Shown here piece after piece: positions 24,022 through 33,288 of a stretch of 64,000 bases of DNA. The stretch lies in NCBI GenBank assembly GCA_910587655.1, contig CAJUND010000003.1, positions 142,926 through 206,925 of the forward strand. Reading direction: 5' to 3'. The DNA is from an uncultured Agathobacter sp. (GTDB lineage Bacteria > Bacillota > Clostridia > Lachnospirales > Lachnospiraceae). Under the pieces are notes generated by a model. That model was given only the letters and a program-made list of their open reading frames with translations, was not told where the DNA came from and did not search any database. A program made the translations under genes and the position numbers. Position 1 is the first letter of the stretch. Every line of letters starts with the position of its first letter.

Positions 24022-25071
24022 CTATATCCTTTTTGCTATTACAACAAGTCTCCCATTGTCCACTGTATATTCACAGGTAGACAACATAATTGTAGTGTCT
24101 CCATACCGCAGATGCTCTCCGGTATCATAAAGACTGTTTTCCCTGATAAAATCCAGAAGGTCCTGAAACTCCCCACGGTTCTTGTAATTATGGAACCAGT
24201 AATACCGGAATCCGTATTCGTCCTCCTGCTTCACACGCGTCTGAACCACAGCCACAATCTGATACAGCCCTGTTTCGTGAAGCGTATCAAACTCAATTGT
24301 CTGGTGCTTCTGGTAAAAATTCTGGTCCTGATACTTATCAAGATCCCCGAACTGGGTTCTGTCGTTCATATTGTGGCCAAAAATCACAAGATTTTTGTCC
24401 AGCGGTGATATGCTGGAATCCGCTGCAATAAACAGCGCACCCCTGTTATCCGTCTTGCCTTCAAAGTTGTGTTTCAGGTAATATTCCTTGCCTGTCCTGT
24501 CCTGCATAACAGGATAGTCAATAGAAGTACCATCCACTTTCAGCCATCCGACAACATCCGGATACATACTATATAATATAACATACTGGTCTAAAATTGC
24601 AACCTTATCCGTGTTTTTTTTATCATTTTCGTCAGATTTTTTTAAATGTATCCGTTCCTGCCGGATGTATTCAAGAACAGCATCCTCTTTTGCCTCCTTA
24701 ATCTGCAGGTAAAGAAGCGCTGCCAACAACACAACCGCCATAGCCAGAAAAGAAACTGCAACTCTTTTGCATACTTTCTCTATCGTTCGTCTATGGCGGT
24801 TCTTGCTTGTGCGGCCGGAAAGCGCTGACAGAAAAGAATCGCCCACCCATGTGGAAAATACCCTTCCATTTTTCAGCCTCTGGTAAAGCGTCTGGTTTGC
24901 TTCTTCATCTTCCAGATTATTTTCGGCACAAATATTCTCAATTTCCTTTATATCCCGCAGGTACAAATCGTCTGTATCAGAAAAGACAGCCGGTTCCGCA
25001 GAAGGACTGCTCCCTCCTGCGGACTGGCTTTTGTACAAATGGGGATATTTATTTTTATTTTTTTCGCTCAT
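24022..25071 (-). CDS. Class B sortase (cohesin-dockerin locus)
   Basis: The 349-aa membrane transpeptidase has an unusually long cytoplasmic N-terminus (~100 residues, with an acidic helix IKEIENICAENNLEDEEA). One membrane helix lies at ~104-122, a charged linker follows, and then the class B barrel. The catalytic residues are His233 (VIFGHNM), Cys333 (MLSTCEY) and Arg341 (NGRLVVIAKR). It lies between the dockerin gene (13 bp gap) and the cohesin gene (8 bp gap); the latter ends in STPKTG and is the obvious substrate. It differs clearly from the sortase at 7975-8901, so each may serve its own neighbour. Confidence 0.9.
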   Translation of the reverse strand: MSEKNKNKYPHLYKSQSAGGSSPSAEPAVFSDTDDLYLRDIKEIENICAENNLEDEEANQTLYQRLKNGRVFSTWVGDSFLSALSGRTSKNRHRRTIEKVCKRVAVSFLAMAVVLLAALLYLQIKEAKEDAVLEYIRQERIHLKKSDENDKKNTDKVAILDQYVILYSMYPDVVGWLKVDGTSIDYPVMQDRTGKEYYLKHNFEGKTDNRGALFIAADSSISPLDKNLVIFGHNMNDRTQFGDLDKYQDQNFYQKHQTIEFDTLHETGLYQIVAVVQTRVKQEDEYGFRYYWFHNYKNRGEFQDLLDFIRENSLYDTGEHLRYGDTTIMLSTCEYTVDNGRLVVIAKRI

Positions 25072-25084
25072 CTGGCCTCTGCAC

Positions 25085-26680
25085 TTATTTCACGGAATGC
25101 GGCAATGACGGTACTGAAGGATCACCATTATAATATTTGATGATAAGAACCGCATCTACAAGATTGACCTGTCCGGACTGGTCAACATCTGCCCTTTTCA
25201 GCTGGTCATCCGTCAGCCCGGAGTTCGGCTCCTGGTTATAATAACGCAGTATCATGGTGGCATCAATCAGGTTGACTTTTCCATCTCCGCTGACATCACC
25301 GAACGGAACCAGATGTTCCACAAATTTTACGGCAATCTCTTTAGTATTTCCGCTTCCTCCGGCAATACTTGTGTTCATTTCAATTCTTCCCGGATCACTG
25401 CTGTCGTTTTTGTCCTTATATTTTGCGTTTGCAGGGTCTGACTGGGTTACCACGTCCACCAGCTCTGTATATATTGTTGTTGAACTGCTTGTATTAATAC
25501 GGTTTTTATTTGCTTCATTCACCTTAAATGTCAGAAGCATCAAATCCCCGGAAAGCTTGATATTTGTATTGGAAATCACAGATACCGTTACCTTCCTCCA
25601 TGCTTTCTCCCCGGCGTGTCCAGTCGGAGGCTCTGCATTCACCGGTCCGGTGATTTCCCGGATACTGATATATGCTGATGCCTGGTTTGTAAGAACACTG
25701 GATAAATCCGGTGTCAGATAATCCGAATCATACAAATAGCTGAGCGTAAATCCATTGTATCCGTCATCTTTTTTTACACTGACCGGAATCTCTGCCTTCA
25801 TGGTTTCATTTTCATCAAGCGAAACCTTAAGTACATCATTTCCACCCTCTGTTGCATTTCCGCTTACGGAAAGTTCAAAATTTCTCTTTCCGTACATGTT
25901 GTTTGCCAGTGTACATGCTGCCGGGTCTGTCTGTACTTTCAGGTCGTTCGTTCCGGAGCCTTCTACTGTAATACCATGTGATCCGTCTTCCACAGGATCC
26001 CCTGTAGCATCGTCAATTCCATTGCTTGCTGCCTTATACTGAACAATAATCTTATTATTAACCGCTTCCTTGACACGCAGGGAAATAATAAATATATTTG
26101 TTCCCGCTTTAATATCCTCTCCCTCTGTCTGCGGATAACGGTTTGCTGTCAGGCGGTTGGTTGTCTGTGACCATCCGATTGTCCATTCATCTGCCACTGC
26201 TGTCGGATCATCCGGATCCACCGGACCCAGATCCCTTTTTAAAGGTCGAGAACTGTTCTTTGTTTTTGATTTCAGCAGGTCTGATTTCACATCACTCTGA
26301 CTGATTACCTGGAAAAAATCTGTATTATACTGAAATTCGCCTTCTATTTTAAGTACTTTGTCCAGATCCTTGGCTGCTTTAACTGCAACCTTTAACCGGT
26401 CGCCAACCTCCAGTCTTGCCGGCCAGCTGTCACCGCTCTTTGAAGGTGATGCAATCTGCTTGCCATTGAAATCAGTCGCTTCCAGAACAACAGTTTCCAG
26501 CATTCCATTATCCACTTCTGCATCCTTGATATTTGTGTTGCCAGGTGAAGGGTCAACTGGTATGACATCTGCTGCCCACGCCACACTTGGACCTGCTCCT
26601 GTAATTGGCGCCGCAATTACAAGAGCCAGTGCAAATGCACCTATCCGCTTCCATACATTTTTCATTTTACCTGTCCTCAT
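25085..26680 (-). CDS. Secreted dockerin protein with two cohesin-like beta domains
   Basis: The 531-aa exported protein has a signal peptide ending near VAWAAD. Residues ~88-250 and ~300-435 look like two beta-sandwich domains with cohesin-type edges (VGDRLKVAVKA ... FQYNTDFFQV; IPVSVKKDDGYNGFTLSYLYD ... LMLLTFKVNE). Residues 460-520 form a type I dockerin: FGDVSGDGKVNLIDATMIL and ADVDQSGQVNLVDAVLII are its two calcium loops and helices. No catalytic domain or sorting signal is seen, so it resembles an adaptor scaffoldin that binds the wall-anchored cohesin. The start at 26680 has AAGGAG ten bases upstream; Met6 is an alternative. Confidence 0.8.
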   Translation of the reverse strand: MRTGKMKNVWKRIGAFALALVIAAPITGAGPSVAWAADVIPVDPSPGNTNIKDAEVDNGMLETVVLEATDFNGKQIASPSKSGDSWPARLEVGDRLKVAVKAAKDLDKVLKIEGEFQYNTDFFQVISQSDVKSDLLKSKTKNSSRPLKRDLGPVDPDDPTAVADEWTIGWSQTTNRLTANRYPQTEGEDIKAGTNIFIISLRVKEAVNNKIIVQYKAASNGIDDATGDPVEDGSHGITVEGSGTNDLKVQTDPAACTLANNMYGKRNFELSVSGNATEGGNDVLKVSLDENETMKAEIPVSVKKDDGYNGFTLSYLYDSDYLTPDLSSVLTNQASAYISIREITGPVNAEPPTGHAGEKAWRKVTVSVISNTNIKLSGDLMLLTFKVNEANKNRINTSSSTTIYTELVDVVTQSDPANAKYKDKNDSSDPGRIEMNTSIAGGSGNTKEIAVKFVEHLVPFGDVSGDGKVNLIDATMILRYYNQEPNSGLTDDQLKRADVDQSGQVNLVDAVLIIKYYNGDPSVPSLPHSVK

Positions 26681-26731
26681 TTCTCACAATCTCCTTCCAT
26701 GGTACGTAAATCATCCCTGAAATACAGTTCT

Positions 26732-26759
26732 AGTGTATGTTATCGGCAGACACTGTCCA
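26732..26759 (-). promoter_or_regulatory. Possible promoter of the dockerin operon
   Basis: TGGACA (26754-26759) and TACACT (26732-26737) are 16 bp apart on the minus strand, 51 bp before the dockerin start. It is the best pair in this 165-bp gap but not strong. Confidence 0.4.
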
Positions 26760-26845
26760 CTTCTTAACCAAATCCTCTAAATTTAATCCGGAAAAATTTG
26801 GAGTGGTTTTATTCTGCCTTTTTAATGTCCAGCTATCTTATATTA

Positions 26846-27727
26846 TCACAGTTTTCCAGTTTTTACAAGCTGTTCCACCGTTTCTGTTTCAAGACCGGAG
26901 TATTCTGCAACTTCTGCCGTTGCCAGCCTGCCATCCCGCAGCATGCGAAGGGCTATTTTAACTCTTTCTTCTTCTCGTCCTTCTTCTCGTCCTTCTTCTC
27001 TGCCCTCTTCCCTGCTGTCAGCGCGTTCCAGCATCAGCTGTCTGTCAAAGGTATAATCCAGCTTCATCACTTTTACCACCTCCGTGCGGTGCTCCATAAG
27101 AAATTCCCGCAGCACGTCCTCCCTGATACAGCGGTCAATTGCCAGCTCTATGGCATGCTCCAGTTCCATGTATTCAGGTTCCCTGAGGAACTCCCGTACA
27201 TAATCCACAAAAGTCATATACTCCCTTAAAAAGGTACATTTTTCAAGAAGCTCCCTGTTTTTTCCATAATTGATATTGTACACCCGGCAGGTCAGTTCCA
27301 GTTCCGGGTTTTCCATCGGACGTTCATACGCGTCCGAAAGTTTCAGGTCATACTGCTCCGGCTGTTCCTCGTCCCCGTTATAGAATACGGCAAACCGGGG
27401 CGTCGGGATTTTTACCAGTTTGCGCCCGTATATATTTCTTTCCTTGATTCTGCTCCCCAGAATGCTGGAAAGGTAGACCAGGCTGCGTACCGGCATATTG
27501 GGGCATACGCTTGACTGGTGTTCATAAATGCTCAGGCTCATGTCCAGCACGAAGGAGGCGTCATTGCGCACTGTCAGGGAAACACCCCGGTCCATCGTGC
27601 AGATTTCCACCTCCCCCGGGTCTGCATAGTCCGAGTGGTTGACCGCATTGTACAGTTCCAGCGCATTTCCCCTGTCCTCCATCAGCATTGCAAACACGTC
27701 ACTTTTGTATTCTCTGTTTCCTGCCAT
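26846..27727 (-). CDS. Rpn/PD-(D/E)XK nuclease-family putative transposase-like protein
   Basis: This family is commonly annotated as Rpn recombination-promoting nuclease. The start MAGNREYKSDVF (27727) follows GGGAGG; 82 in-frame codons upstream are discarded. The nuclease core reads NDASFVLDMSLSIYEHQSS, then NMPVRSLVYLSSIL and KIPTPRFAVFYNG. The C-terminal part is helical with four REEG-type repeats (REEGREEGREEGREEE) and ends in a small helical motif LATAEVAEYSGLETETVEQL. The same C-terminal motif appears in the partial gene at 63903-64000, so the window has two copies of this family. Confidence 0.75.
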   Translation of the reverse strand: MAGNREYKSDVFAMLMEDRGNALELYNAVNHSDYADPGEVEICTMDRGVSLTVRNDASFVLDMSLSIYEHQSSVCPNMPVRSLVYLSSILGSRIKERNIYGRKLVKIPTPRFAVFYNGDEEQPEQYDLKLSDAYERPMENPELELTCRVYNINYGKNRELLEKCTFLREYMTFVDYVREFLREPEYMELEHAIELAIDRCIREDVLREFLMEHRTEVVKVMKLDYTFDRQLMLERADSREEGREEGREEGREEERVKIALRMLRDGRLATAEVAEYSGLETETVEQLVKTGKL

Positions 27728-27944
27728 ATCGTTTCCTCCCTGCATGTAAATATTTCGCAGGAAATCTGGCTGGTAAGATGAAACACAGACCGGCATGCCC
27801 GGTTTCTCCCGTCGGTTTCCTGCTTTAATTGTAAATAGGTGATAATAAAAGCATGAATTTTCGGGATTTGTTTTTATCAGTCCTGTGAATTGGAAAACGG
27901 ATTCCAATATGATTTGTTCCATATGAAAATAATGCTTTGTCTGA

Positions 27945-27973
27945 ATTGTAGCACCCTGACGGGGAAAATACAA
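27945..27973 (-). promoter_or_regulatory. Promoter upstream of the Rpn-like gene
   Basis: TTGTAT (27968-27973) and TACAAT (27945-27950) are 17 bp apart on the minus strand. It would give a leader of about 210 nt, in which I see nothing else. Confidence 0.45.
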
Positions 27974-27978
27974 GTTTT

Positions 27979-28668
27979 TTACAGCAGACCGTAATTTTTC
28001 CTGTTAATATTCAGAACCGGCATAATATCCCCGTCATCAAACATATCAAGCAGCTCGTCCAGGGAATGCTGCATTTTATATTCCAGCTCCTCCTGGTAAA
28101 TCGGAAACATCTGGTAGAAGTTGATTTTTTTCCCGGTACTTAACCGCAAATCCAGATTTTCGTATAACAGATTGCAGGCGCTTAACAGCATCACCGTGTT
28201 AAGCTTTGTATTTCCTGCAAACGGTTCATGGTTTTCATCCCCGTGAACGGTATGTCCGAACCCAAGCCATGTATCACACTGAAGCGGCAGCCTGCCTAAT
28301 ATTTTCATATAGCGGACAGGCCAGTAATCTTCTTCTTTTTGTGATTTCAGATTCCAGTCCGGCGGCAGATACAGAACCAGTTCTGCATGTTCCAGCTCCT
28401 GGTCCTTCAGGTCCTCCGGCACATTCATGGCATACGCGCCCATTCCCATGGTAACCAGCTTATAGTAATTATCCTCCGGCGTCGGCGGCACCATGATAAT
28501 ATCCAGATGAATATCCGGTGAAACAATTTCATGAAGCACCTGGTCATACTCTCCGTAGTTTTTCTGGATATAACTTTCATACTCGTCCAGTTCCTGTTCT
28601 GTATACAGATACATGCCATCCGGGGATGATTTGTCTTTTTTTGCTTTCAGCCTGCTGAATAAGCCCAT
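27979..28668 (-). CDS. Suppressor-of-fused (SUFU) domain protein
   Basis: A 229-aa cytoplasmic protein with the bacterial SUFU domain: YGEYDQVLHEIVSPDIHLDI, VPPTPEDNYYKLVTMGMGAY, ELEHAELVLYLPPDW, and WLGFGHTVHGDENHEPFAG. Bacterial SUFU-domain proteins are often found as immunity or accessory proteins near toxins, but no toxin gene adjoins this one. It follows the hydrogenase-like sensor by 14 bp and is probably transcribed with it. Function unknown. Confidence 0.8.
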   Translation of the reverse strand: MGLFSRLKAKKDKSSPDGMYLYTEQELDEYESYIQKNYGEYDQVLHEIVSPDIHLDIIMVPPTPEDNYYKLVTMGMGAYAMNVPEDLKDQELEHAELVLYLPPDWNLKSQKEEDYWPVRYMKILGRLPLQCDTWLGFGHTVHGDENHEPFAGNTKLNTVMLLSACNLLYENLDLRLSTGKKINFYQMFPIYQEELEYKMQHSLDELLDMFDDGDIMPVLNINRKNYGLL

Positions 28669-28682
28669 TTGTTCTCCTTCTG

Positions 28683-30608
28683 TCAGTTTAGTATTTTATT
28701 TGTTTCCAGTATCATTTCCTGAACGTCCTTTGCAATCTGTTCAAGCTCGTCCATTGACCTGCGGATACTCTGGCTGTTTTGTGAAGTTGCCTGCACGCCG
28801 GTAATCGCTTCTCCTGTTGCGGCAGTAAGTTCCTGTACGGTATCGTCAAAATTCTTCAGCACGCTGTTTACATTTGCGATTGCGCCCTGGATTCCTTCGT
28901 CGTTTTGTTTTGCATTCCCTACAGACGCCTTGGAATTATCAGAAAGTTCCCTGATACTGGATGCCACAACCGCAAAACCTCGTCCCGCCTCGCCTGCACG
29001 CGCCGCCTCAATCGCCGCATTCAGGGACAGCAGGTTAATCTGTCCGGCAATCTGTTCAACATTCTGCGTCATTTCGTTGTATTTTCCAATGCTCTGGTTA
29101 ATTTCCTGCATTGCCTGCTCGATATGATGGTTCATCTCGTTCAGGCGTTCCATATGACCGGAAACACTCTGCATTTCCTGTGAACTCTTTTCACCTTCCT
29201 GCTCAATCTGCTCCACCTCTGTCTTTACTGCAGCAATATCCTCCAGCAGTCTGTTAAACATGTTCATGAGCTCATTGTTCATGCCGATTACTTTGGTGTT
29301 GACTTCCTCGACCTTCCCGCGCTCATCGCGGATGGATTTCATCATATATTCATGGCAGTTTTCTTTTACGTTCAGTCCAAGCGCAATCGCCTCAGCCATA
29401 TCACGGCAGGAAGGATAACCGCAGGCATGACAGTCAAAGTGTTTCTCTGTTTCTGTGTGTTTGCCCATGCTGACAAATGCCTTCTCAAGATCTTTTGCGG
29501 AAATATTCGGTTTTGCAATCCGGTGCTGCTCGTATTTGCGGATAAAATCATTCAGATTCAGGCTTTTGTCAAACTCTGCAAACTGTCTGTCTATTCCCTT
29601 TTTATCTGTCCCGTCCCTGCGGACTTTTCTGGCATAGCGTTCCACATCATGCATGATGTTGTTCATCGTAAACCGCTCATAATTCACTCCGGTTGCCGGT
29701 CCGCCATTACAGCCGTCCGCACAGTTTAACACGTCAAACACATCCGGCTTTTCCCTGTCGGGAATTGTTTCGTAAGTGTCCATGTCGTGATAAAGCCGGT
29801 CCGTCCCTTCTGAAGTGATAATATTAAGTTCCGGTGCATGAATCAGAAGGTTTCTCATCAGACCGCCCGGTTTTGAATAAATCGCCCCTTCCAGCCCCTG
29901 GCATTCGTCAAACTCAAACTCACTGTACACCTTAACCTCCGGAAGTTTCACCCCCCGGTCAACAAATATCTGCCTCAGATGCTCCATTGTCACGTTATAA
30001 TCCACCAGTTTTGTTTCCTGAAATTCCTCGATTTTGGCAATACATGGGGAAAGAGCCGCGATTTTTCCACGGTATCCCAGCACTTTACGCATATAGACTG
30101 CCATACAGAGCATCGGGCTGTGTACCGGCGAGAGATTCTTAAAAAGCCCCGGTCTGTGTTTTTTTACATAGTTTACGACAGCAGCACACGGCTGTGAAAT
30201 CAGTTTTGTCCCCGGATGCTTTTCCAGATAACGCAGGTGCGCCCAGGTACAGATATCTGCGCCAAAGCTGACGTCGTATATTTTTTTAATTCCCTGGTTG
30301 CGAAGCCACTGGAGCGCATGCCGCCAGTTCCCGTCAAATGCAATTTTAATGGAGGGCGCAGCAATCATTGCAATCTCCTGCCCCTTTTTCAGGTCTGCCA
30401 GAAAACGGTCCGTATCATCCTGGTATCCCCTTGCCTGATGTGAACATGCCCTGATGCATGCCCCGCATTTGATACATTTTTCATCATCAATTGTAATTTT
30501 TAATCCATTCCCGTCCACGCGGGCAATATTGGCGTCCTTTACCGGACAGGCACGCACGCAGGCATTACATCCCACACATTTGTCAGTATCTACAGTTATT
30601 ACGCTCAT
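28683..30608 (-). CDS. Sensory [FeFe]-hydrogenase-like protein fused to a chemoreceptor signalling domain
   Basis: The 641-aa soluble protein has four parts. A 2x[4Fe-4S] ferredoxin domain has Cys11/14/17/21 and Cys45/48/51/55. A hydrogenase large-subunit-like domain keeps the four H-cluster cysteines (Cys141 in ISQPCAAVVNY, Cys189 in LSPCIAK, Cys296 and Cys300 in NCADGCNGG). A small Fe-S domain contains CHACGYPSC. A methyl-accepting chemotaxis domain has the hairpin tip NLLSLNAAIEAARAGEAGRG. The residue that is the proton-relay Cys in catalytic enzymes (TSCCP) is Pro here, which fits H2 or redox sensing rather than turnover. No transmembrane helix is seen. Signal output partners are not in the window. 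Confidence 0.85.
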   Translation of the reverse strand: MSVITVDTDKCVGCNACVRACPVKDANIARVDGNGLKITIDDEKCIKCGACIRACSHQARGYQDDTDRFLADLKKGQEIAMIAAPSIKIAFDGNWRHALQWLRNQGIKKIYDVSFGADICTWAHLRYLEKHPGTKLISQPCAAVVNYVKKHRPGLFKNLSPVHSPMLCMAVYMRKVLGYRGKIAALSPCIAKIEEFQETKLVDYNVTMEHLRQIFVDRGVKLPEVKVYSEFEFDECQGLEGAIYSKPGGLMRNLLIHAPELNIITSEGTDRLYHDMDTYETIPDREKPDVFDVLNCADGCNGGPATGVNYERFTMNNIMHDVERYARKVRRDGTDKKGIDRQFAEFDKSLNLNDFIRKYEQHRIAKPNISAKDLEKAFVSMGKHTETEKHFDCHACGYPSCRDMAEAIALGLNVKENCHEYMMKSIRDERGKVEEVNTKVIGMNNELMNMFNRLLEDIAAVKTEVEQIEQEGEKSSQEMQSVSGHMERLNEMNHHIEQAMQEINQSIGKYNEMTQNVEQIAGQINLLSLNAAIEAARAGEAGRGFAVVASSIRELSDNSKASVGNAKQNDEGIQGAIANVNSVLKNFDDTVQELTAATGEAITGVQATSQNSQSIRRSMDELEQIAKDVQEMILETNKILN

Positions 30609-30750
30609 GTTTATTATCCTTTTTATATATGAATCGACATTTATTTTCTATTATACCAATCCTTCTTTCATCATTCAATATTTTCGTTGTTTTTCGTCAT
30701 AACATGAAAACAGGATGGAAAACGAATTTCCCATCCTTTTCATACAGGTT

Positions 30751-33288
30751 TTACTCTGCAGTCCTCATTCTCTCAACGACACTGGCTTTCCTCATTTTCC
30801 GGCAGCTGGCATATGGTATGATTATGGAAAATACAAGCATTACCGGCAGACAGGCAAGCAGCGGCATGACGGTTCTTTGATAACTGAAGAACCAGATTTC
30901 CCCGGCAAGCATATGAATGACCGGTTCTGCCGCCAGGAAGTTTAATGCCAGCACAAGTGCCATGGTAAAGATGACATAGCAGACGCCTTCACAGACCATC
31001 ATTGCCGAAAGCTGTTTTTCCGTCATTCCCACAGCCTCCATCATGGCAAATTCCCGTCTTCTTGCAAGCATTCCTGTTACAACCGCATTGATAAAGTTCA
31101 TGATTCCAATCACTGCCAGAACACCGGCAAGCGAACCTCCGACAAGATAAATCATCCGGACAAACTGGTCAAATTCTTTCAGATAAAGGGATTTTGTTAT
31201 GCAGGATAAACTGACCGACTGTTCGGTATAGTCCGTAAGCGCCTGTTCCACCTGCTCCCTCTGGTCCTCTTCCACCTCAAGCACGCTGTAAAGCGCCCCC
31301 TGATCCTCATTATGTGCAAGCATGTCAGCCGATGGAATACAGACCGTCTCACTCACTGTACTGAAAGTCTGTGTTGTCAGCGGATACGGAAGCTCTGCAA
31401 CTGCCATGACTTCATAAGACTTCTTTGTTCCGTCCGTAAATGTAACCTCCACGGACTCTCCCGGCATATGGGTATCCAGACGTGAGTCTTCTTCCGATTC
31501 CGCCGCAATTGTGCTTCCGTACACAACTGCATAATCCCCGTCTGCAAATTTCCTTTTGTCTATTTCCCCGTCATAAACCATCATTGCATCCAGTGCAAAA
31601 TCATCCACTCCGTATACATCCCCGTTCATTGTCCCGGAATCCAGATACCAGGACAGCTCTTCCTCATACATGGAAGGAATTTTTCCGTCCTTTTGCAGCT
31701 GCTTTAACTTCTGACGCACAGAATCCGGCATCCTGGTCTCTGCTGCCATCCAGTACAGGCTGTGCTGCGTCACTCCGTCCAGGCTGTCAAAATATGCCCG
31801 GTCCTCCTCACTGACTCCTGCATAATTTCTGTTCATTGCCGCAAAATTACGCACACTGGCGTCCTGGATACTAATGTCCCCGACAATACTGTGGGAAACA
31901 TATTTATCCGCATCAAAACTGTGGACAACCGTATAAATGCCGTTTACAAGAAGCAAAGATAATGACAGGGAAAGCACAACAATAAATACCTTTTTCTTAC
32001 TTCTGCCAAGTCCGGTCCACGCCATGTTCCAGACAGAAAAACGGTGAACTTTTCTGCGGCCTGCCCTCTTTTTTGTTTCCTGCTGTCCGTTATAGGAAAC
32101 AGCCTCCACTGCTGAAACCTTCGCTGCCACACGGCAGGGTTTGCTGCAGCTGATAAATACGGTAAGCAGCGTAAAAACAGCCGCCAGCAGATAGATGACC
32201 GGGGATACGGAAAATGTATAACTGTTCTGCTCCATGGTTGACGTGTCCGCCACCAACGGAAACAGAAGCTTTCCCGTAACAGTTCCAAACACCAGTCCAA
32301 GCGGGATTCCTGCAAGGCTGAAAAATGCCGCCTGGTAACGGACCAGCTTCTTTAGCTGCCGTCCCGTGGTCCCAATTGTTTTTAACAGACCGTAGCTGTG
32401 GATGTCAGCCACGATATTAATATAGAATACATTGTAAATAATCAGTCCGCCCGCAAGCAGAATTAATATCACAATCCCGGCTCCTATGAAAAATGTCATC
32501 TGGTCCACGGAATCAAATGTATATGCCCAGTTAATTCCCACCATGGTTTCCTGTGGATCATATCCGTTCCTCACCAGCAGCTCCATGGTTTTTCCTTCAA
32601 TGTCAAAGCTGTTTTTGAAGCTGAAATCGATCATCCAGTATCCGCTATAATCGTAGGTTTCCTCCCCTGCCGGCGTTTTTGGCGTCGGCGCGGCTTCATC
32701 ACAAAATTCCCATGATACAAACGCCTGCTGTGCCATTGCGACCGGGTCTCCTTCCCAGAATCCGCAGAGGGTAAACTCGTATGCAGCGGTCTCTTCCCCG
32801 GTCTGAAGGTCTATCTTTACCTTTTCCCCCAGTTTGTGCGGTATTTTCAGCTTATCCAGCGACCGGGTACTCATGGCGATATCCATCTTTTCCTTCGGCA
32901 TGGTTCCGGTTGTCGGCAGGCAGAACATGTTGTCTGCATTTTCTTCTGTTGCATAATTTACTTCGGTCGGCACTGCCACAAGCTCCGGATTCATTGCATT
33001 GCCGACACTGATCCGGTAGGATACGTCCACGGTTTCCGGATCGTTTTTTATTTTTTCGTAATCCTCCGGCAGCATCTGTTTCAGCCCCGCCATTGCCTTT
33101 CCGCCGACCTGGCGCATGGTTGCCATTTCCGAGGTTTTTATCATGCTCACCACTACAGAAAACAGGGTGGTAAACATCAGGGACGTCAGCAGGACAGCCA
33201 GCAGTATCACTGCATTTTTCTTTTTGTTTTCCCTAAGGGCTGCCCATGCTGTTTTCCGCAGTACTGTTTTATTTTTCACCTTACGCAT
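30751..33288 (-). CDS. FtsX-domain ABC transporter permease
   Basis: The 845-aa membrane protein has a helix at ~20-45, a large outside domain, three helices at ~275-385, a second outside domain and three helices near the C-terminus. Both FtsX signature regions are present (GLLKTIGTTGRQLKKLVRYQ; AMMEAVGMTEKQLSAMMVCEG). Permeases of this type export or sense peptides, bacitracin-like antibiotics or lipids. Its start overlaps the ATPase gene by 13 bp. With the two-component pair at 35966-37442 it would make a Bce-like unit, although another operon now separates them. Confidence 0.85.
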   Translation of the reverse strand: MRKVKNKTVLRKTAWAALRENKKKNAVILLAVLLTSLMFTTLFSVVVSMIKTSEMATMRQVGGKAMAGLKQMLPEDYEKIKNDPETVDVSYRISVGNAMNPELVAVPTEVNYATEENADNMFCLPTTGTMPKEKMDIAMSTRSLDKLKIPHKLGEKVKIDLQTGEETAAYEFTLCGFWEGDPVAMAQQAFVSWEFCDEAAPTPKTPAGEETYDYSGYWMIDFSFKNSFDIEGKTMELLVRNGYDPQETMVGINWAYTFDSVDQMTFFIGAGIVILILLAGGLIIYNVFYINIVADIHSYGLLKTIGTTGRQLKKLVRYQAAFFSLAGIPLGLVFGTVTGKLLFPLVADTSTMEQNSYTFSVSPVIYLLAAVFTLLTVFISCSKPCRVAAKVSAVEAVSYNGQQETKKRAGRRKVHRFSVWNMAWTGLGRSKKKVFIVVLSLSLSLLLVNGIYTVVHSFDADKYVSHSIVGDISIQDASVRNFAAMNRNYAGVSEEDRAYFDSLDGVTQHSLYWMAAETRMPDSVRQKLKQLQKDGKIPSMYEEELSWYLDSGTMNGDVYGVDDFALDAMMVYDGEIDKRKFADGDYAVVYGSTIAAESEEDSRLDTHMPGESVEVTFTDGTKKSYEVMAVAELPYPLTTQTFSTVSETVCIPSADMLAHNEDQGALYSVLEVEEDQREQVEQALTDYTEQSVSLSCITKSLYLKEFDQFVRMIYLVGGSLAGVLAVIGIMNFINAVVTGMLARRREFAMMEAVGMTEKQLSAMMVCEGVCYVIFTMALVLALNFLAAEPVIHMLAGEIWFFSYQRTVMPLLACLPVMLVFSIIIPYASCRKMRKASVVERMRTAE

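Noticed and set aside
26960..27010. Short tandem repeats of about 12 bp
   Set aside because: They code for REEG units in the C-terminal part of the Rpn-like protein, a common feature of that family.
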